Counted from the stretch's first letter, positions 1 through 9,832 are shown. The stretch: 64,000 bases of DNA from Acidobacteriaceae bacterium (GCA_028283655.1 JAPWKE010000003.1:2232001-2296000), one strand, 5' to 3'. The notes: generated from the letters alone by a model not told the origin. Program-made: numbers and translations.

Positions 1-1181
1 CGATGCTGAAGGTCGAAAGCCCTGCGATTCAGCAGGCAATTGAACTCATCAAGACCGCGAAGAAGCCCGTGATCCTCGCAGGCCACGGCATCGTCGAAAG
101 CGGAGCGCAGGCCGAGGTGCTCGCGCTCGCAGAAGCGTTGCAGATTCCGATTGCGAGCACGCTGCTCGGCCTCGGAGCTATTCCTGCGGCGCATCCGTTG
201 CAGCTTGGCATGATGGGCATGCATGGTGAGTCGTGGGTGAACACCGCGATTCAGGAAGCAGATCTTCTGCTCGCACTCGGTATGCGCTTTGATGACCGCG
301 TGACCGGCAACCTCGCCAGCTACGCGCCGAACGCGAAGAAGATTCATGTCGAGATTGACCCGAGCGAGATCAACAAGAACGTTCGCGTTGACGTTGCGTT
401 GATCGGCGACCTGAAGGAAGTGCTGCAACTCATCCTGCCCGAAGTGCCAAAGAGCAGCGACACCGCATGGCTGCGCGAGATCAATGCCAGCAAGGGCACC
501 GCCGCGGTGCGCGACATCATCAACCTGCCCGACACAGGCCATCTTTATGCCGCGCATGTGATCCACGACATCTGGCAGGAGGCCAAGGCGGCTGGCCGTC
601 TCGAACAGACGATCATCGTCACGGATGTAGGCCAGCACCAGATGTGGGAAGCGCAGTACTTCAAGCACGAAGCGGCTCGTTCACTTGTCACTTCTGGTGG
701 CCTTGGGACGATGGGTTTTGCGCTGCCTGCAGCGATCGGCGCGAAGTTCGCCTGCCCCGAGAAGGATGTCTGGGTGATCGCCGGTGATGGCGGCTTCCAG
801 ATGACGGCCTCGGAGCTTTCGACCATCGTGCAGGAGAAGCTCGCGATCAACATCGCGGTGATCAACAATGGCTTCCTCGGCATGGTGCGCCAGTGGCAGG
901 AGACGTTCTATGACAAGAATTACTCGGCCTCTCCGATTCTTTCGCCGGACTTTGTGATGCTCGCCGCAGCCCATGGCATTGCGGGCGCGAATGTTTCGGA
1001 GCGCCCGAACGTTATTCCGACCGTGACGAAGTCGCGCACCAGCGGCAAGGCGTTCCTGACGAACTTCCAGGTCATCAAGGAGGACGGCGTGTATCCGATG
1101 ATCGCTCCGGGCGCCGCGCTGCATGAGATGGTACGCAGACCAAGCAAGGATCCCTTGCTCGAGACGGCGGAGGACGAGTAA
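1..1181 (+). CDS. ilvB: Acetolactate synthase large subunit, C-terminal part (5' end outside window)
   Basis: Catalytic subunit of acetohydroxyacid synthase, which condenses pyruvate with pyruvate or 2-oxobutyrate in the first common step of valine, leucine and isoleucine synthesis. The visible 392 residues hold the central domain (starting near KKPVILAGHG) and the C-terminal ThDP-binding domain with GDGGF followed about 25 residues later by INN, the ThDP/Mg motif. The N-terminal PYR domain lies upstream of the window; the frame is open at base 1, so the first ATG at 3 is not the real start. It ends two bases before a lipoprotein gene, with ilvN and ilvC following, as expected for an ilv cluster. 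Confidence 0.93.
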   Translation, partial: MLKVESPAIQQAIELIKTAKKPVILAGHGIVESGAQAEVLALAEALQIPIASTLLGLGAIPAAHPLQLGMMGMHGESWVNTAIQEADLLLALGMRFDDRVTGNLASYAPNAKKIHVEIDPSEINKNVRVDVALIGDLKEVLQLILPEVPKSSDTAWLREINASKGTAAVRDIINLPDTGHLYAAHVIHDIWQEAKAAGRLEQTIIVTDVGQHQMWEAQYFKHEAARSLVTSGGLGTMGFALPAAIGAKFACPEKDVWVIAGDGGFQMTASELSTIVQEKLAINIAVINNGFLGMVRQWQETFYDKNYSASPILSPDFVMLAAAHGIAGANVSERPNVIPTVTKSRTSGKAFLTNFQVIKEDGVYPMIAPGAALHEMVRRPSKDPLLETAEDE

Positions 1182-1183
1182 CC

Positions 1184-1732
1184 GTGAGTTCTGCGTCGCA
1201 GAAATTTGTCTCCCAGACCAGCACGAAAGGTCTGCTTGTCGCCTGCGCGACCGCAGCCCTCTGCGCTGCAACAATACTGGGTTGCAAATCTCCCAAGCCG
1301 CTACAGAAACCCATAAAGACTGGGGCAACGGTGCAGTACCCCGTGCGCCCGGCTATAGCGCCACCGACGTTCAAGCTCTTCCACCAGACCGACAACTCGC
1401 TCACGCTCGTTACGGATGAGCACGCGAGCAACGACCAGATCGCCGCTATTCTTTGGCAGCTTCACGATACGGCGAAGACCGATAGCTTCGGCCCGCTTGG
1501 CCTGCCGCAGAGCTTCATCGACAAGCGCGATCCTATCGTCTGGTTTCACATTTATCGTGGCGCAAAGTGCGCGAGCGAAAAATATACCGAGGGCAAGTAT
1601 CCCTGTGGCGCGAGCTATCACGGGGCTGGCGACTATACCCTCGGCAGCTTCTCCAACAAGAACTACGACGACGCCGTCCTCATCACCAACGGCAAAGAAA
1701 CGCATCTTTGGGACACCAACACTCAACACTAA
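1184..1732 (+). CDS. Putative lipoprotein between ilvB and ilvN
   Basis: Unrecognised 182-residue protein. The GTG start lies two bases after the ilvB stop, so it is probably cotranscribed. The N-terminus has polar residues and a hydrophobic stretch (LLVACATAALCAATILGC) ending in a lipobox-like LGC, which suggests lipid attachment and export. The rest is soluble, with two cysteines (around KCASEKY and YPCGASY) that could form a disulfide in the periplasm. No domain is recognised. It is odd that an exported protein separates the two subunit genes of a cytosolic enzyme; the function is unknown. Confidence 0.75.
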   Translation: MSSASQKFVSQTSTKGLLVACATAALCAATILGCKSPKPLQKPIKTGATVQYPVRPAIAPPTFKLFHQTDNSLTLVTDEHASNDQIAAILWQLHDTAKTDSFGPLGLPQSFIDKRDPIVWFHIYRGAKCASEKYTEGKYPCGASYHGAGDYTLGSFSNKNYDDAVLITNGKETHLWDTNTQH

Positions 1733-1777
1733 CCGGCCGCCTTCTGGACCCTGACCCTGGAACCTGGACCTTCGCTT

Positions 1778-2416
1778 ATGCTGCACACATTTATCGCACT
1801 CGTTGACGACAAGCCCGGCGTGCTGACGCGCGTCGCTTCTCTCTTTCGCCGTCTCAGCATCAACATCGTCTCGCTTACCGTCGGCGAGAGCGAACGCAGC
1901 GATGCTTCGCGCATGACCATCGTCTGCGAAGCGCCCGAAAACGCAGCGCACCGCATCCGCGCTTCGCTCTACAAGCTCGAGACGACTATCCATGTCGATG
2001 AGGTCAACCGCTCCGAGGCTGTTGTCCGCGAGCTTTGCCTCATCAAGGTGGCTGCCGGCCCCAACCAGCCGCACGGGGTCCACTCACGCTCGCAGATCTT
2101 TGAGCTTGCAGGCGTCTTCCGCGCACGCATCGTCGACCTTGCTCCCGAGAGCATCATGCTCGAGATGACCGGCTCGGCGTCGAAGATCGAAGGTCTGCTG
2201 CAGGTGCTACGCGAGTCTGCTTATGAGGTTCTCGAAGTCTCGCGCACCGGCCGCATGGCCATGCGCCGCGGACACCACGGCGGTCGCGTCTTCAAGGCGC
2301 TTGGCGTCAAGACAGCTGACGTTGTCTCGCCTGCAGACTTCCCCGACTTCGACCACGACGTCGACCCCGGCGCACTGCCCGAGGACGAAACGCTTCCCAA
2401 CCAGTTCGACGAGTAA
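1778..2416 (+). CDS. ilvN: Acetolactate synthase small (regulatory) subunit
   Basis: Regulatory subunit of acetohydroxyacid synthase, which stimulates the large subunit and gives valine feedback inhibition. The N-terminal ACT domain is clear (HTFIALVDDKPGVLTRVASLF, then NIVSLTVG), followed by the usual second ACT-like half (ELCLIKVAA, IVDLAPESIMLEMTG). At 212 residues it is longer than the usual 160-175; the extra 40 or so residues are an acidic C-terminal tail beginning after GRMAMRRG and rich in Asp, Glu and Pro. It lies downstream of ilvB and the lipoprotein gene and upstream of ilvC. Confidence 0.95.
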   Translation: MLHTFIALVDDKPGVLTRVASLFRRLSINIVSLTVGESERSDASRMTIVCEAPENAAHRIRASLYKLETTIHVDEVNRSEAVVRELCLIKVAAGPNQPHGVHSRSQIFELAGVFRARIVDLAPESIMLEMTGSASKIEGLLQVLRESAYEVLEVSRTGRMAMRRGHHGGRVFKALGVKTADVVSPADFPDFDHDVDPGALPEDETLPNQFDE

Positions 2417-2426
2417 ATACAAAGCC

Positions 2427-3602
2427 ATGGAACATCTTCCCTTTCGCATTTTCACGTTCGTCCTCACGCTGGCCGGTATCGCTACCGTCTACGTGGTGGG
2501 CGGACGTGTGCGAAAGGTGGAACTGAAGCGGCAAGAAAAGATCACGTTCGAAAGCAATTCTTTACCAGCATCTGAAATCACACCACCTTGGGCGCGCGGG
2601 ACACACGTCGCGATTGGCCTTGCAGCGTTTTATCTGATCCTCTTCCGGCTCGTCAGTTTCACACCGCCATTTGCATGGGAGCAGCATGGTGGTCCAATTC
2701 TTATGAGCCTGTCGTTCCTTTTCCTGGGCCCGTTTATCGCTGGTTTCATCACCGTTTCTCAATCACAAAAACGAACATCGTGGCCGTTTCGCTTCTGGAT
2801 TCTCGCCCCATGGATCCCCGTCGCAGTCAACATTCTTCTTGCAATCAGCTTCGCGTGGGAAGGTGTCATCTGCGTTATTTTCACCATTCCACCTGCTTTC
2901 ATTTCGTCCTCTCTAGGGGGCATCGCTGCGGGGCTTCTTCACGAGCGCGCTCAGAAGCGCATCAAGAATCGAACGTTGTACTGTGCCGCAGCTTTTCCAA
3001 TCCTTCTAGCGGTTGCAGAAACCTATATTCACCAGCCGCTTCAAACACGAACCGTAGATACGTCGATCGTCATCCACGCTCCGCTTGAGACTGTTTGGAA
3101 AAATATTGAACGTGTACCTGCGATTGCGCCCAAAGAGTTGCGGAGTTCATGGGCCAACGCCATTGGCTTCCCTCGCCCAGTCGAAGCAACTCTCTCTTAT
3201 GAAGGAGTCGGTGGCGTACGAAACGCCAGCTTCGAGCATGGCCTGAACTTCACAGAGACCATCACCGAGTGGGTACCCAACCAACGTATCGTCTTCACGA
3301 TCAAGGCTGACACTGCGGCAATTCCTAACACCACACTCGATGAGCATGTGACCGTCGGCGGACGTTTCTTCGACGTGCTTACCGGCGAATACGATCTTCA
3401 CCCCATGGCTAATGGTGATGTGCTGCTTCATCTCAGCAGCCGCGAAAGACTTTCCACAGACTTCAACGCATACGCTGCGCTCTGGTCAAACGCTGTGATG
3501 CGTGACATGCAGTCGAACATCCTTCACGTGATTCGCAATCGCTGCGAATCCACAACTTCGGAAGCAATGGTTGGGGTTCACACCCACCCTGCGCTTCGAT
3601 AA
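2427..3602 (+). CDS. Polytopic membrane protein with C-terminal SRPBCC (START-like) domain
   Basis: Unrecognised 391-residue protein. The ATG at 2427 is chosen because it follows the ilvN stop by ten bases and the first membrane segment starts at once. About six hydrophobic segments are visible (near residues 7-25, 61-78, 91-110, 122-145, 147-172 and 182-199), followed by a soluble domain from about 210 beginning DTSIVIHAPLETVWKNI, which is typical of polyketide-cyclase/SRPBCC folds that bind hydrophobic ligands. The reading frame appears less GC-rich than the flanking ilv genes, so it may be an insertion into the cluster. A role in branched-chain synthesis is not implied. Confidence 0.75.
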   Translation: MEHLPFRIFTFVLTLAGIATVYVVGGRVRKVELKRQEKITFESNSLPASEITPPWARGTHVAIGLAAFYLILFRLVSFTPPFAWEQHGGPILMSLSFLFLGPFIAGFITVSQSQKRTSWPFRFWILAPWIPVAVNILLAISFAWEGVICVIFTIPPAFISSSLGGIAAGLLHERAQKRIKNRTLYCAAAFPILLAVAETYIHQPLQTRTVDTSIVIHAPLETVWKNIERVPAIAPKELRSSWANAIGFPRPVEATLSYEGVGGVRNASFEHGLNFTETITEWVPNQRIVFTIKADTAAIPNTTLDEHVTVGGRFFDVLTGEYDLHPMANGDVLLHLSSRERLSTDFNAYAALWSNAVMRDMQSNILHVIRNRCESTTSEAMVGVHTHPALR

Positions 3603-3634
3603 ACTAAACACTAACCACTGTAGAAAGAGAAAAC

Positions 3635-4657
<1,023 letters not shown>

Positions 4658-4676
4658 CAACGAACCAACTCAGCGG

Positions 4677-4697
4677 GGCCCGGCATGCTGCCGGGCC
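4677..4697 (+). terminator. Rho-independent-type terminator of ilvC
   Basis: A 9-bp GC-rich stem (GGCCCGGCA/TGCCGGGCC) with a 3-base loop is followed by TTGTTGTTT, 20 bases after the ilvC stop. Confidence 0.85.
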
Positions 4698-4772
4698 TTG
4701 TTGTTTGCGGAATACACTGTCTCTCAAACGTCATGAGCTCGCAAGCGTCTATTACGTATCAGGAGATTTTCC

Positions 4773-5318
4773 ATGCGCCTCGCCCTTGCAGTTGCGCTTC
4801 TCAGCATGTCCGGCTTCGCTCACGCCCAGGCCACCACCTGGCACAACCTTCACTTCGGCGAAACGCGCGACCAGGTTCGCACCGACCTCACCGCACAAGG
4901 CATTCCGGTGGAGTCTTCCGCGGAAGGTGCGCTGCAATCGACCTCCGACTATGACCTCTTTCTTCCCGGACTCACCAACACACTTCCACTTCGGTCCAGC
5001 TATCACTTCACTCCCAATGGCGGCCTCATGGACGTTACGCTGACACTCGATCTCCCGGCGATGCGTCGCAACTTCGCGGAGCTGGCCTCAGACGATGCGC
5101 TCATACGCTTTGCCAGTGACGCCATGGCAGGAGCTCTTGCAGGCCGCTACGGCGCGCCCATCTACCGCTCGCCGGCCTGCGAGGGCGAGTCAAAGGAAGC
5201 CAATACCTGCGCGATCTTCTGGAACGGTTCCGAGCAATCGATCCTGCTCGAACGCACAGCTTCACCACGCGGACAGCACCTGCTTCTCCGCTACCAGATG
5301 CTCACGTCAGACCTCTAA
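4773..5318 (+). CDS. Exported hypothetical protein
   Basis: Unrecognised 181-residue protein with a classical signal peptide (MRLALAVALLSMSGFAHAQA, probable cleavage after AHA). GGAG lies upstream of the ATG. The mature part starts TTWHNLHFGETRDQVRTDL, a pattern seen in small periplasmic proteins that compare sequence-to-sequence increments, and carries two cysteines (SPACEGES, NTCAIFW) that could form a disulfide. It is followed after 60 bases by a lipoprotein gene in the same direction. Periplasmic location is inferred; the function is unknown. Confidence 0.7.
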   Translation: MRLALAVALLSMSGFAHAQATTWHNLHFGETRDQVRTDLTAQGIPVESSAEGALQSTSDYDLFLPGLTNTLPLRSSYHFTPNGGLMDVTLTLDLPAMRRNFAELASDDALIRFASDAMAGALAGRYGAPIYRSPACEGESKEANTCAIFWNGSEQSILLERTASPRGQHLLLRYQMLTSDL

Positions 5319-5381
5319 CCACCGCATTGATAACCTGAGATGGCGCCAGCAGAAACGCCATCCTCTTTTGGAGCCACAGGC

Positions 5382-5858
5382 ATGTTTGATCTTCGTCGCA
5401 CACTTCTCGCAGGCTGCCTTGCAGCTACGCTGCCGCTTGCCGGATGCAACTACACAGGGATGGCCGACACGCGCGTCAAGGACGAGCAGACCATTCGCAT
5501 CCTCGACGGGAAGTGGTCGATCGCCGCAGGCGAGCACAACCTTGACGGTGTCGTGGCACCATATGCAGACGACGCCGTACTGCTGCCCGCCAATGCGTTT
5601 GTTGCCAACACGCCATCAGCCATCCGCGCGTCGTGGCAAGGAACGTTTCAAACGCTCACGGCAATCTCCTGGGAGATCACAACGATCAAAATCGCACGCT
5701 CCGGCGACCTGGCCTATCTCACCGGAAAATGGAGCGCGATGCCCAAAGGTTCAAGCTCACAGATCACCGGCAAAATGCTCGAGGTCTGGGGTAAGCAGAC
5801 GGACGGAACATGGAAGTGCATTGCCGACACCTATAACGACGACGCGCCTGCCAAGTAG
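5382..5858 (+). CDS. Putative lipoprotein with SnoaL/DUF4440-like (NTF2 fold) domain
   Basis: A 158-residue protein. The ATG at 5382 is preferred to an upstream in-frame ATG at 5340 because GGAG lies eight bases before it and the signal sequence begins there (MFDLRRTLLAGCLAATLPLAGC, lipobox LAGC). The mature domain (EQTIRILDGKWSIAAGEHNLDGVVAPYADDAVLLPAN ...) has the helix, 'W..A...D....Y.DDA' and strand pattern of DUF4440/SnoaL-like NTF2-fold proteins, which bind small ligands or act as enzymes. The specific substrate is unknown. Confidence 0.78.
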   Translation: MFDLRRTLLAGCLAATLPLAGCNYTGMADTRVKDEQTIRILDGKWSIAAGEHNLDGVVAPYADDAVLLPANAFVANTPSAIRASWQGTFQTLTAISWEITTIKIARSGDLAYLTGKWSAMPKGSSSQITGKMLEVWGKQTDGTWKCIADTYNDDAPAK

Positions 5859-5937
5859 CCAAACGCCCTATCGTAAGACTCTCCTAAGACATAAGGAACT
5901 TCGCGTCGCGGCCATCACGCGACGCATCGAATAGATC

Positions 5938-6957
5938 ATGAGCACTGCACGCGCACTTCGTCTTCACAGCTTTGGTTTCGAGAATCTTGTTCTCGAAGAG
6001 ATTGAACTTCCAGCCCTCGGGCCTAACGATGTGCACGTGCGCTTTCACGCTGCCTCGCTCAACTATCGCGACCTGATGGTCGTACGGGGGGAGTACAACC
6101 CGAAGCTCGCGATGCCACGCATTCCCGGCTCGGACGCTGCAGGCGAAGTGGTTGCCGTCGGCCACGCCGTCACGGCTCTGAAGTCCGGCGACCACGTCGC
6201 TTCGCTGTTCTTCCAGGAGTGGGAAGAGGGTGAGATCACCCCGGCGACGGGCAAGACCGCACTCGGTGGTCCCATCGACGGCGTATTCGCGACCGAGCAG
6301 GTGCTGCCCGCATCCGGCCTCATCAAACTACCCACAGCGCTCTCCTGGGACGCTGCCGCGACGCTTCCCTGCGCCGCGGTCACGGCCTGGAACGCGCTCG
6401 TCGAGAAGGGCAACCTTCGCGCCGGGCAGACCGTGCTGATCCTCGGCACCGGCGGCGTCAGCATCTTCGCGCTGCAGATCGCCAAGGCCTTCGGCGCACG
6501 CGTCATCCTCACCAGTTCGTCGGACGAAAAGCTCGCACGCGGCAAGGCGCTCGGCGCAGATGAGCTCATCAACTATCGCACCAACCCCGACTGGGAGCTC
6601 GAAGTCATCCGCCTGACCGGCGGCGTTGGCGTCGACCACGTTGTCGAGGTCGGCGGCGCAGGGACGCTCGCCAAATCGCTGAAAGCTGTCCGCGTAAGCG
6701 GCCACGTTCACCTTATTGGTGTGCTCACGGGCAAGGGCGCGACGATCGATCCTACGATCATCCTCGGTCGGTCTATTTATCTCAATGGCGTCTACGTCGG
6801 GAGCCGCGGCATGTTCAGCCGTCTGCTCGCAGCCACCACGCAGAACCGTATCGAGCCGATCGTCGACCGAGTTTTTCCGCTCGACGACTATCGAGCCGCC
6901 TTCGAATATATGCAAAGCGGCTCGCACTTCGGCAAAGTCGTCCTGTCGCTGGCGTAG
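5938..6957 (+). CDS. Zinc-independent NAD(P)H:quinone oxidoreductase-like MDR protein
   Basis: A 339-residue medium-chain dehydrogenase/reductase. The GroES-like N-terminal half (IELPALGPNDVHVRF ... NYRDLMVVRGEY) has NYRD where zinc alcohol dehydrogenases have a Cys ligand, and the structural-zinc cysteine cluster is absent, so it belongs with the zinc-free quinone-oxidoreductase-like branch. The nucleotide-binding motif GTGGVSIFALQIAKAFGA is intact. It probably reduces a quinone or enone with NADPH; the substrate cannot be named. It stands alone, with exported-protein genes on both sides. Confidence 0.85.
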   Translation: MSTARALRLHSFGFENLVLEEIELPALGPNDVHVRFHAASLNYRDLMVVRGEYNPKLAMPRIPGSDAAGEVVAVGHAVTALKSGDHVASLFFQEWEEGEITPATGKTALGGPIDGVFATEQVLPASGLIKLPTALSWDAAATLPCAAVTAWNALVEKGNLRAGQTVLILGTGGVSIFALQIAKAFGARVILTSSSDEKLARGKALGADELINYRTNPDWELEVIRLTGGVGVDHVVEVGGAGTLAKSLKAVRVSGHVHLIGVLTGKGATIDPTIILGRSIYLNGVYVGSRGMFSRLLAATTQNRIEPIVDRVFPLDDYRAAFEYMQSGSHFGKVVLSLA

Positions 6958-7110
6958 TTGCAAAGAGCCTGGTCATTTCACCCTGCGCCCACCGGCGCAG
7001 GGTTTCTGCTTTCTGCACCTCGACTTCCGCGCGACTTCTCCCTCGAAACGTTGTTTACTAAGAAGCAACCGGCTTTCGCCGAACTGCTTCACTTTTCGGA
7101 GGCTGTCCCG

Positions 7111-7923
7111 ATGCGCGTCCTGATCTTTGTTCTTGCTTTTAGCCTCACGCTGCCTGCCCTCGCGCAGACGGCCACGGCGCCCGTGGTGACAGACGCGAAC
7201 GGACGCAAGCTGGTGCCGGCTCGCCACTGCCTCGTCTACGAAGACGACCCCGAGGCTGCAAACTACAAGCCTGCCCCAGCCGCGCCCAAGACGCCGACCA
7301 AGGTGGCCGCGTCGCATCCCATTGTGCTGGCGAAGCCACATAGCGCCTCCACGTACGCCCCGGCAAAGACTGCTGCAGTGACCGCCGCACGAAGCGCGAA
7401 GCCGCTCCCCGCAGCCAAATCCAGCTCAGCTAAATCCATCTCAACCAAGCCAGTGCTCACCGCCTCCGTCAGCGTCCCTCCGCGCCCGGTCGCTGAAGCC
7501 AACGTAGCCCCTGCACCCTACTCGGAGAACCCCATCCAGCAGCTTCGCGGCAACGCCCGCGTGCTGCTTATCTTTGCGCCTTCGGCAGAGACGCCCGTCA
7601 TGCAGGAAGAGATGCTCATGGTGGAGCGTCACCAGCTTGAGTTCACGCAGCGCAACACCGTTGTCGTGCCGATCCTCAACCCCAACGACTCACGCAACTT
7701 CGAGTTCAACGGCGAGCATCTCGACTCCGGCACGGCCGCTGACCTGGCCTCGGCACGGCAGAAGTTTGGCATCAAGCCAGACCAGTTTGCCATCGTCCTG
7801 CTCGACGATCAGGGCATCGAGCGCACCCGCTGGACGCAGCCCGTCTCTGCCAGCGACCTTGACGACCAGATCGACGCCATCGACGACGACAGCGTAATCG
7901 TTCACAATCTCAACGTGAAGTAA
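7111..7923 (+). CDS. Exported protein with Ala/Lys/Pro-rich linker and DUF4174 domain
   Basis: A 270-residue protein. The ATG at 7111 follows CGGAGG and begins a signal peptide (MRVLIFVLAFSLTLPALAQ). Residues of about 50-130 are a low-complexity Ala/Lys/Ser/Pro linker. The C-terminal 120 residues (IQQLRGNARVLLIFAPS ... FAIVLLDDQGIERTRW) match the DUF4174 pattern: a thioredoxin-like fold without a CxxC motif, known also from eukaryotic CCDC80. The next gene encodes a shorter paralogue of the same domain. It is likely periplasmic and perhaps linked to the envelope; the activity is unknown. Confidence 0.78.
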   Translation: MRVLIFVLAFSLTLPALAQTATAPVVTDANGRKLVPARHCLVYEDDPEAANYKPAPAAPKTPTKVAASHPIVLAKPHSASTYAPAKTAAVTAARSAKPLPAAKSSSAKSISTKPVLTASVSVPPRPVAEANVAPAPYSENPIQQLRGNARVLLIFAPSAETPVMQEEMLMVERHQLEFTQRNTVVVPILNPNDSRNFEFNGEHLDSGTAADLASARQKFGIKPDQFAIVLLDDQGIERTRWTQPVSASDLDDQIDAIDDDSVIVHNLNVK

Positions 7924-7966
7924 GCAGGAAACGCCCGAGACGAGTGTTTCGGCATCATAGAACTCT

Positions 7967-8431
7967 ATGAAGATTGCATCGATTCTTCTGGCCGCTGCGA
8001 CTCTTTCCCCCGCGCTCGCCCTCACGGCTTACTCGCAAACCGTGCAGCCCGCTGGCCTAACGAGCCTGCAAGACCTCCATGACCGCGCACGCGTGCTTCT
8101 GGTGTTCGCGCCTCGCCCCGACGACCCGCAACTGCAAATCCAGCTACGCAGCCTCAACGAACAGGCTGCCGAAGCCACCGACCGTGAGCTTGTCACCGTC
8201 GCTCTGCCGTACAACGCTCCCTCGCCGACACCGGCAACCTTCCCCGCGCAGGAAGCTTACAACGCTCGCCGACGCTTCCAGATCGCTCCCGGAGATTTCA
8301 CCGTCGTGCTGATCGGTAAAGACGGTGGAGAAAAGCTGCGCGCGCACAAGCCGCTTTCCATGCGTGAGTTGAACGACACGATTGACAGCATGCCCATGCG
8401 TCAGCACGAAGTGGCCGCGCGCCACAAATAA
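7967..8431 (+). CDS. Exported DUF4174 domain protein
   Basis: A 154-residue protein with a signal peptide (MKIASILLAAATLSPALALTAYSQ) and then a single DUF4174 domain (LQDLHDRARVLLVFAPRPDD ... FTVVLIGKDGGEKLRA). It resembles the C-terminal domain of the preceding gene but lacks its long linker, so the two look like a tandem duplication. It ends about 50 bases before another exported protein in the same orientation. The function is unknown; the absence of a CxxC argues against disulfide exchange. Confidence 0.78.
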   Translation: MKIASILLAAATLSPALALTAYSQTVQPAGLTSLQDLHDRARVLLVFAPRPDDPQLQIQLRSLNEQAAEATDRELVTVALPYNAPSPTPATFPAQEAYNARRRFQIAPGDFTVVLIGKDGGEKLRAHKPLSMRELNDTIDSMPMRQHEVAARHK

Positions 8432-8480
8432 CTCCGGTCCATCAGGGAACCACACTCCGCACGTTGGCGTATAAAGCTTC

Positions 8481-9449
8481 ATGCTCCTCCGCGCCTTTGC
8501 CTCCCTCAGCCTCTTCGCGGCCCTGTCTGCAGCCGCACAGCAGCCGCTGACCGCCGACGAAATCATGCAGCGCGTTGCCACCAACCAGGACGCTGCAGCC
8601 GCCATGCGCACCCACTTCGTCTACACGCAACACGCGCGCACGATCTCCCGCAAAGGCAAAACCATCCGCTGCGAAGAGACCACGGACTATCGCATTACGC
8701 CGACAGCTACCGGCAGCGATAAGCAACTGCTCAAGCTCGACGGCCGCGTTTTCTACAAAGGTAAGTACATCGCCTACGATTCGCTGAAGGGCCCCGCAGA
8801 CATCCGGCCGACGAATTACGACGACAAAGACGATGCCAGCCTGCTCCATGCCAGAGAAGCCCTGAAGAAGGCGGATGACGATACCGAGACCGACCGCAAC
8901 CTCGTGGAAAACATGCGCGATGGGCTCACCAGCGACAAGAAGTCCCGCGACGGCGTCAGCGCGAACCTCTTTCCGCTCACCAGCAAAGAGCAGAAGGACA
9001 TGATCTTCCATCTGCTCGGGCACGAGTTGAAGAACGGCCGCGACACCTTCCATATCCACTTTGAACCAAAGGACAAGGACGACATCGGCTGGAAGGGCGA
9101 TGCGTGGATCGACGTGAACGAGTTCCAACCAGTCGTCATCCAAACCGCCCTGTCGCGGCAACTGCCGTTTGCCGTCCGCGGGCTGCTCGGGACGAACCTG
9201 CCCGGCCTCGGCTTCACCGCCACCTACGCTCCGCAGCCGTCCGCGAACGCCCCCGGCGCCGTCTGGTTTCCGGAGAGCTTCGGGACGGAGTTCAAGATCA
9301 AGCTGCTTTTTGTCTTCAGCCGCGAGATCATCCTCTCCGTCGCCAACCGCGACTTTGAACAGACCCATACCGGCGCTCGTATCGTCGAGGTTGACGGAGC
9401 CACCACCTCCATCGACGTCCCGAAAACAGTCGAGACACCCAAGCCCTAA
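8481..9449 (+). CDS. Exported hypothetical protein, possibly lipoprotein-carrier-like beta fold
   Basis: An unrecognised 322-residue protein with a signal peptide (MLLRAFASLSLFAALSAAAQQ). The mature part alternates charged and beta-prone stretches, with phrases such as TDYRITPTATGSDKQLLKLDGRVFYKGKYIAYD and DAWIDVNEFQPVVIQTAL that recall LolA/LolB-like or 'outer membrane lipoprotein-sorting' beta barrels; this is a weak resemblance. A TATAAA box lies just upstream of the ATG. The gene closes a run of four same-strand exported-protein genes and is followed by a strong hairpin. Confidence 0.68.
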   Translation: MLLRAFASLSLFAALSAAAQQPLTADEIMQRVATNQDAAAAMRTHFVYTQHARTISRKGKTIRCEETTDYRITPTATGSDKQLLKLDGRVFYKGKYIAYDSLKGPADIRPTNYDDKDDASLLHAREALKKADDDTETDRNLVENMRDGLTSDKKSRDGVSANLFPLTSKEQKDMIFHLLGHELKNGRDTFHIHFEPKDKDDIGWKGDAWIDVNEFQPVVIQTALSRQLPFAVRGLLGTNLPGLGFTATYAPQPSANAPGAVWFPESFGTEFKIKLLFVFSREIILSVANRDFEQTHTGARIVEVDGATTSIDVPKTVETPKP

Positions 9450-9505
9450 GCTATCGTCCCGCCCCTGCCACGTATTTGGACCCGAATGAAATGGGCCCAA
9501 ACGAA

Positions 9506-9533
9506 GATGGCCCCCGCCAATGCGGGGGCCATC
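9506..9533. terminator. Bidirectional terminator hairpin between convergent genes
   Basis: A perfect 12-bp stem (GATGGCCCCCGC and its complement) with a CAAT loop lies between the convergent 8481-9449 and 9548-9832 genes. T-runs are weak on both sides. Confidence 0.75.
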
Positions 9534-9547
9534 TCAAAGTGCTGAAA

Positions 9548-9832
9548 CTAAGCGGTTACTTCTACGCCACGCCAGAACGCCACATGGTGCTTCACAACCC
9601 GAGCTGCAGGCTTGGGGTCGGGGTAGAACCAGGCGGCATCGGGGTTTTCCTGCCCGTCAACCAATACGGTGTAGTAGCGAGCGCGCCCTTTGCTTGGGCA
9701 GCTTGAGCTCGTCGAACTTGTCCGCAAAAACGTGCGGTTTACGGTCTCCTCGGGGAAGTACACGTTGCCGTCAATCGTTTGAATCTTGTCGCTTTCTGCG
9801 AGGGTCTGACCGTTCCAAATTGCTTTTGCCAT
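9548..9832 (-). CDS. DUF427 family protein
   Basis: A 94-residue protein (MAKAIWNGQTLAESDKI ...). The tail RARYYTVLVDGQENPDAAWFYPDPKPAARVVKHHVAFW is the hallmark of the DUF427 family, small beta-rich proteins of uncertain enzymatic role. Of two adjacent ATG codons, the second (9832) is chosen because GGAAGG lies six bases before it and only three before the other. A CxxK-like pair in SCPSKGRARYY fits the family pattern. It is monocistronic, convergent with the upstream exported-protein gene. Confidence 0.85.
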   Translation of the reverse strand: MAKAIWNGQTLAESDKIQTIDGNVYFPEETVNRTFLRTSSTSSSCPSKGRARYYTVLVDGQENPDAAWFYPDPKPAARVVKHHVAFWRGVEVTA

